48,350 nucleotides of DNA from Chara braunii. Taxonomy: Eukaryota; Streptophyta; Charophyceae; Charales; Characeae. Numbering within the stretch: the stretch's first letter is position 1; each line of letters opens with the position of its first letter. The translations under genes and the position numbers were made by a program. The stretch covers positions 227,316-275,665 of the forward strand of contig BFEA01000399.1 of NCBI GenBank assembly GCA_003427395.1. Direction: 5' to 3'. The notes beneath the pieces were generated by a model. That model saw only the letters and a program-made list of their open reading frames with translations. It did no database searches and had not been told where the DNA came from. Of this stretch, positions 43,431 to 48,350 are shown piece after piece.

Positions 43431-43989
43431 ACTATAGTCGACCCAAGGTAGCACTACCCCATGCTATCCATGCGATTGTCCTCGGACTGTCACGGTGAAG
43501 TTAGTAATCAGGTGGATCGGGAAAGTGGCACGAAAACCTTGATCATCAGGGATTGGCGAAAAAGGGTTGGGATCCAAGGAAGATTGATTAATCAGAGTTC
43601 AGAGCCGACGGTGGGAAATCCAAGGAAAATCAAGCCAACCGTCGAATAATCATCGGTTCTTGTTCGTTCCATCATTTGAAATCATCCCCCCCCTTTCTCT
43701 TAGCTCTATTACCCGAAATAGTAAAATAATTGTAAACCTACCAAAAATAAATTCCGAGAAAGTCTTAATTAAATTGTTGAAATTCTTTGTTCCTTATCGT
43801 TTTTAATCTTTTTCTTTATTTTCAATTCCATTGGCGGAAAACATAAAAATAACGGAGTATTTCCCCCAAAACTTAAATGCTGCGAAAAACAAGCAAATTA
43901 AGGAATATTACGTTTTTTTTTCTTCCCTCCTACTGATTTCAATTTTTTCTCCCATCTTTAATTTAGATACAAAAATGACAAAATTTGAG

Positions 43990-44351
43990 GCGCTATTTTG
44001 ACCCCGATCATACGCTGCAAAGAACGTCGCAGCGGGGTTAGTCCCCACGATGCCCCCTCGCGGGAGGACAATTCGGTTCTAACCCTCCGAATGGTCGGGA
44101 ATAACGGTCCGTTGTAGTGCCGAGTGCGACCACCCATCTTGCCATTTTTGAGGGTTACCCGTAAGTTTCAGCGCGCCCAAAATCAAGGGGGCCCCGAGGT
44201 CCCCTAATCTCCGTCGCATGGTCTAACCAGAGTACTGTCAAAACTCAGACTCGTGTTCGCGCCTAAGTCCTAAAACCGCAGCTTTCAGGCGGCGCACTGC
44301 TTGCGGCCGCCTGACAGTTAGCCCGGACCACTTCTCGACGCCCCCGTCGAG
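43990..44351 (-). other. Hairpin-dense region downstream of the Ty3 pol gene
   Basis: Consecutive stem-loops: CGCTGC/GCAGCG (44013-44018, 44029-44034), GGGG/CCCC (44034-44046), CCTC/GAGG (44056-44067), ATTCGG/CCGAAT (44071-44076, 44087-44092), TCAGGCGGC/GCCGCCTGA (44285-44293, 44306-44314) and CTCGACG-CCCC-CGTCGAG (44334-44351). It follows the end of the minus-strand polyprotein, so it would be 3' UTR or the start of the LTR. A purine-rich AGAGAAAGGGGGGGGA on the minus strand at about 43685-43700, followed by TG, is a possible polypurine tract/LTR start but is unconfirmed. Confidence 0.5.
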
Positions 44352-44366
44352 CCCTAGCATCTTACG

Positions 44367-45090
44367 TCAGACGAAGCGGACGAGCTTCAGGGTGATGGCC
44401 CGTAAGGGACTCCCACGTCGGCGCTCAATTGTCTTATGTTTAAGTTTGTTACGAGTCCTGGGGCTAAGAAGATGCTTCTTAACTCTCCTGTTTCTTCTGG
44501 TTTTTCGTCCCGGCACGATCTTCTGTTTCTTCTGTCTTTGCCCCGAGAAGGGTGTTGACCTGCCAGTACGTCTAACGCGAACTCTTCGTCTAGCTCGCTT
44601 GAGCACGAATAACCATCTCTTCTTTCTTCCTAAAGCTAACCCTTTGACCTTTCTCTTCTCTATTCTTTTCCTTTTCTTGGAACTCTCCCCTGCCTCGAAT
44701 CGCCTCAAGGGGGCTCCATCCTCCATCATGACTTTCCCTTTCCCTTTCGGGCTCGTTAGCGATAAAGCGGGCGCGGGCCTGGACCTAAACAACTTTAACC
44801 TAGCCCCCGCCACTGGGTCCTTCCACTTAGATCCGTCTAGTTCCGCTATCATATATGCACCCCAGTCAAGTGCCTCAACCACTTTGTAAGGTCCCATCCA
44901 ACTATTGGCAAGCTTTCCGGTCCAGGTTCTTTCCAGCGCTGCATCATAGAGAAGGACCATGTCTCCTACACTCACCCTCTCCTTCCTGATCCGCACGTTC
45001 CTATCCCATCTCTCTTTACCCTTGTCCCTTTCCTCTGCCAGACGATCGGCTGCTGTCATAAGGTTATCTTCCAACCCGTAGGCTGTCTTG
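44367..45090 (-). pseudogene. Ty3/gypsy integrase C-terminal part (GPY/F-like module and basic tail)
   Basis: Continues the integrase after a frame change near 45090. It reads MTAADRLAEERDKGKERWD, then SVGDMVLLYD and WMGPYKVVEALDWGAYMIAEL, the DNA-binding GPY/F-like module that follows the integrase core in Ty3/gypsy elements, where it helps in target binding. No chromodomain is seen. It ends in a strongly basic tail (KKRKR, RRVRVRR) and stops at 44367. The piece is the 3' end of the polyprotein; the hairpin-dense region follows. Confidence 0.75.
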
Positions 45091-45725
45091 TTCGAGCAGC
45101 TAAGAGTTCCTCTCTGGACATCTCCTCTGCCCAGTTGACGGTTGTCCAACTGTCGACGTGAAACTCTATGGAAAGAGGACAACGTCGCCCAAACCACAAG
45201 GTGTACGGTCCAGTACTAGCCCGGACCGTGACGTTGTCCGCCCATATTGCGTATCGAAAATATCGTGGCCAATCACTGTCCTTACCCTTGCACCACTTGG
45301 ACAGTGACGCTATCAGAGTCTGGTGTCCCCTCTCTACTGGGGAGTTTGACTGTGGGTGATAGGCGGTGGCTATTGAAACTCTCGCGCCGACTCTCCTAAA
45401 CACGCTCTGGACCTCGTCGGCTAGGAATTTCGCCCCTCTGTCCATCACTATCTTGCTGACACAACCATACCTAGATAAGTATTCTAGGACAAAGTTCTTT
45501 ACTTCCTTTGCTGCCTTACTCCTGATAGGTCTATCATCCACGAACCCAGTGAAATCGTCTCNTATGTTCACGACGTAGTTCATATTGCCTACCCCTCTCG
45601 GCATTTTCACTAGATCAATGTGTACCTTCTCTCCTAGTCTGGTCGGATAGGATGGGTGAAGTGGCTCTTTGTATTTCACAAGAGCTCTCTTCTGGCACTC
45701 TTCGCATGCCAGTACAGCCGGCGTA
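45056..45725 (-). pseudogene. Ty3/gypsy integrase core (DDE)
   Basis: The core is readable in one frame from about 45679: VHIDLVKMP (first catalytic Asp), IVMDRGAKFLADEV (second Asp), TAYHPQSNSPVERGHQTLI (catalytic Glu). This is the DDE/RNase H-fold catalytic domain that inserts the cDNA copy. All three acidic residues are kept. Just upstream CEECQ (half of the HHCC zinc motif) lies in the same frame, while the His pair lies in another, with about a dozen residues missing between; a deletion has therefore broken the protein. The frame also breaks at the 3' end (near 45090). One N lies at 45561. Confidence 0.85.
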
Positions 45726-46190
45726 TCTTTTCATAGGTTCCTTTAACTCCCCTGTGTCCTCCGACTACCCCGTCGTGAAGTTCCGCAACTATTGTCTGTC
45801 TTTCCTCAGGATCACAGACTACTCGTAAGGGCATTCCCGACCCTACTGGCCTTCGGAAAAGGTGGCCCGCTCTAAGGCAGTACTGGGCTGCTTGCCTCCG
45901 GATATCTGAATCTTGACTCTCCTCTCCCGTCAGGTGTAGTCCGATCATTCGGTACTTGCCCTCGTAAAGATTAACTAGAAATCTCTCGGCGCGTCTCGGC
46001 TCTGCCATTGTCAGAGCCGCAGCCACTATCGGGCGCTCGAGAGGGATGCGTGAAAGTCCATCTGCCACAACATTTTTAGTACCAGATACTCTCTCAATCG
46101 TGTAATCGTATAGCCGAATCCGTATTAACCATCGGGCGATGGTCGGGTCCGTCTGACTAAAGTCCTTCTGGAGGACAGAGGCAACCGGGT
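45700..46190 (-). pseudogene. Ty3/gypsy RNase H C-terminus to integrase zinc region
   Basis: One frame gives TDPTIARWLIRIRLYDYTIE, SGTKNVVADGLSRIP (the conserved end of RNase H and the tether before integrase), a linker, then LHDGVVGGHRGVKGTYEKIRRLYW, the two-His part of the HHCC zinc finger. It is linked to the upstream RNase H by a frame change near 46185 and to the integrase core by a deletion near 45725. Confidence 0.8.
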
Positions 46191-46553
46191 GGGGTCTACT
46201 CTCAAGATGAACCGTCGCCCATAGATATAGTGTCTGAACGTGTCTAGACACCGGAGAACAACTAACACTTCCTTCTTGAATTGACTGTAGTTACGCTCAG
46301 CCGTATTAAGTGTCATACTCTCAAATGTTAACGGTCTTTCCTTCCCTCCAGCGTCCTTCTGAGACAGCAAACCACCTACTGAACATGGTCCAGCATCCGC
46401 GAAAACTATGAAGGGTCTCTCGGTCTCATCGTCAAAGAACGGCACGCCCAACACGCGTCCTCCCTCCTTAAATTTGTCTTTAAGTTCTTGCATAGCGAGT
46501 TCCTGCGAAGAATCCCAATAGAATTTTTCAGTCTTTCGAAGGAGTAACCTCAA
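46125..46553 (-). pseudogene. Ty3/gypsy RNase H domain
   Basis: Reads RPFIVFADAGPCSVGGLLSQ (catalytic Asp), AERNYSQFKKEVLVVLRCL (catalytic Glu region) and FRHYIYGRRFILRVDP (last Asp, with the usual His replaced by Pro). It degrades the RNA strand during reverse transcription. The frame is lost at about 46185. An in-frame TGA at 46575-46577 separates it from the RT domain in the same frame. Confidence 0.85.
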
Positions 46554-46577
46554 TGGCTCAGCCTTCTCCGCATACCC

Positions 46578-47520
46578 TCATATGAATATACGCCAGTAAC
46601 CGACCACCCCTAGAAACTGCCGGACCTCGGTTGGGCTATGTAACGGTGAAGGCCAGTTCAGAAGTTTGTCCAACTTCGCCGGATCTGCTCGGCATCCTCT
46701 CGAGTCACAGATAAAACCTAAGATCTTAATAGTCGAGACGGCCCATCGGCTCTTTGTTCCGCTGACTGTCAAATTCGCATCGTCCAGCTTCTCGAGTACT
46801 GCACAAATGTCTGTTAGGTGCTGCTCGACGAGTCTTCTAACCCCAGGTATAACCTCTGTCTCATCCTTCTCTACTGGCCCTTTTATAGGAAAGTCATCCA
46901 GAAAAACTTCAACTTTATCAGGGATGAAGTCCCTGAGGATGGCTACCATGGCTCTCTGAAAAACGACTACCCCATTAGTCCAACCCATAGGGACAACCAT
47001 CATTTGAATCAGTCCCAATGGCGTATGCATAGCCGTGAGGTGTCTGTCCCTAGGGTCAAGCGGTACCTCATCATAGCCTGAGAACAAATTACAAACCGAA
47101 TAGATCGACCTACTTGCTGCGCCTTCTGCCAATAAATCGGTGTGTGGCACGGAGCCCACGTCTCGTATCGTCACCTCGTTGACCTTTTGAAGGTCCTGAA
47201 TCCATCGGATTTTACCATTCGGCTTTCGTAAGAAGAACCATCGATTTGCATAAGCGCTATCAGATGGCTCCGCAACGTGGGAAACCATCTTTTCTTTCAG
47301 GAAGTCGATAACTTCTTCCTTCTCCTTCTGGGCGTATTTCCATCCCCGTCGTTCCAGGGAACATGTGGTATCGTGTAAATCCTTGCTGGCTTAGCGTATC
47401 GAGGGTCGATCCTACCGCGCTCCGCGTCGCTGAAAGCTATTGCCTTATCACATGTCTTCAGAATTTCTATCACACGCCCTCGCTCCTGTGGGGTCAGATT
47501 TCCATCTCCGATGTCCATCC
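46578..47520 (-). pseudogene. Ty3/gypsy reverse transcriptase domain
   Basis: Two frames: 47297-47518 encodes the N-terminal part (ERGRVIEILKTCDKAIAF, RIYTIPHVPWND) and after a frame change near 47340 the rest continues (KIRWIQDLQKVNEVTIRD, LTAMHTPLGLIQMMVVPMGW, VEVFLDDFPIKGP, ILGFICDSRGCRADPAKLDK, VRQFLGVVGYWR). The palm box FLDD is intact, but motif A reads CNLFSGYDEV (Asn codon at 47088-47090) where the family has the catalytic Asp. With a frameshift, a stop after GYWRIFI and this substitution, the copy cannot make active enzyme. Confidence 0.9.
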
Positions 47521-47702
47521 CTGCTATCCTCTCTTCCGTTAGGCGTTGCGGCTCGCTTTTCTTTCTTTCTTTGATTTCTTTCGCGATCTCTTCTTCTTAT
47601 ACCCCTTCCAGTGCTGATCGCTCGCGGCCCACCGCCACTGGCTTAACCTTTTGAGCTACTCGTTTGTGTCGCTTGGGTAGCCCCCCATAGGGGGCCGTGC
47701 TC
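47519..47702 (-). other. Linker between protease and RT of the Ty3 element
   Basis: Frames are broken here. It holds Arg/Lys/Glu-rich coding remnants on the minus strand and no separate feature. Confidence 0.5.
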
Positions 47703-48350
47703 TTAAAAAAGACACGGATACCACATCGCCACATTCCTCATCTTTTTCCTTCGGGTACGAGAGTTGCCGTCCACTATTAGCCGACTCCCTAAGTCTTCCA
47801 CCTCCACCATCCGACCTTCTTCCTCTGTGAGCAGTGGTCCATATCTCTTCTCGCGAAATCGCACCGCGCGGCCAGAGATGGGTAACGACTTAATCTGATC
47901 ACTGGGTCTTGCACCCACAGCGAGAGCTGCTCTGTTCCTCGGGTCCCGAGGCTCCACTGTCTCAATCATTACCCGCGTCCCGTCTGGCTTCTTGATGGAC
48001 AATGTTTGGTTTCCATCAGATCGCTCTATCGTCACCGCATGCACGTGGCTTAGCCACGTTCGACCCAAGAGGAGGTCGGAGCTGCAGTTCTTGATTGCAA
48101 AGACAGGCAGGGTTACTCGCACCCCTTGGACCTCTATGGCTGCCTTGTGACAAACCCCAGTGATCTGTTGCTTTCTCCCATCAGTCGTCTCTATCTCGAA
48201 TAGGTATGACCTATCGAGGCCCAGTCCAAGTTGTACCGCAAGGTCCTCGTCTATGATGACAGCCTCACTGCCGTTATCAATCACAGCATCGAGTACCGCA
48301 TCCTCGTTTATAATCGTCTCCACGGCCCCGCTACCAAGTATATAAAACTT
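47703..48350 (-). pseudogene. Ty3/gypsy aspartic protease (retropepsin-like), truncated by the window edge
   Basis: Reads DAVLDAVIDNGSEAVIIDED (hydrophobic-hydrophobic-D-x-G-S active site, with Asn in the usual Thr/Ser place), VTLPVFAIKNCSSDLLLGRT (the flap-distal ILGR.WL-like end) and a charged linker. Retropepsins work as dimers and cut the polyprotein. The frame is intact until about 47760, where it shifts. The frame is open to the window edge, and gag, primer binding site and 5' LTR must lie beyond 48350. Confidence 0.8.

Noticed and set aside
43685-43700. Polypurine tract and start of the 3' LTR of the Ty3 element
   Set aside because: Purine run followed by TG fits, but without the partner LTR (outside the window) I cannot confirm it, so it is not listed as a feature.
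44392-44889. 165-codon plus-strand frame rich in Leu and Phe, resembling a membrane protein
   Set aside because: It is the antisense shadow of the charged C-terminal tail of the Ty3 polyprotein.

Overview
This is a gene-poor stretch of a eukaryotic nuclear genome. The spliced gene at 21.9-25.2 kb, the hAT, Ty3/gypsy, LINE and tRNA-SINE remnants, the long introns, the microsatellites and the assembly gaps all point that way. The one clear host gene encodes a plant-type rhomboid (NNCP and ENPLLGP before the first core helix, a Cys-rich HCxWCxYxxC tail), so I infer a streptophyte: a land plant or, given the unusual repeat families, a charophyte alga such as a Chara-like species. No bacterial operon, CRISPR array or intact rRNA/tRNA gene is present.

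Layout. 0-5.9 kb: (GA)n tracts and a 1.2-kb non-autonomous hAT element with near-perfect 8-bp target duplications and a tRNA-like sequence inside it. 5.9-12.5 kb: a decayed LINE tail on the minus strand, three foldback/MITE-like elements and a minus-strand tRNA-derived SINE with target duplications. 12.5-19.6 kb: a GC-rich region holding what looks like a broken SANT/Myb-like gene, a LINE zinc-finger tail, and a scattered 45-bp hairpin motif. 19.6-21 kb: diverged duplications. 21.9-25.2 kb: the rhomboid gene (minus strand, five coding exons recovered with consensus splice sites). 26.5-28.3 kb: a tRNA-like fragment and a LINE ORF1-like zinc-knuckle fragment. 28.7-39.6 kb: a large non-coding repeat, present as copy A (28725-32871, with a 685-N gap), a chimeric partial copy B (32872-33571) and copy C (33857-37557). 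40.9-43.4 kb: minisatellites and a Nextera junction adapter. 43.9-48.35 kb: a minus-strand Ty3/gypsy element, 3' end first, with protease, RT, RNase H and integrase all recognisable but broken by at least four frameshifts, a stop codon and a small deletion; it runs off the right edge.

The most unusual signal is structural. The 28.7-37.6 kb repeat carries two families of tandem stem-loops. In one, the loop is nearly constant (core AACTTA) while the stem sequence changes completely from unit to unit and yet stays complementary in most units. In the other, an outer AAATTTTGGCA/TGCCAAAATTT stem encloses a variable inner stem. This is the pattern expected if folding, not sequence, has been maintained, and I do not recognise it as a described repeat class.

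Caveat: the junction adapter at 43315-43352, the many Ns and the gaps show this is a draft scaffold, so some local structure near them may be artefact.
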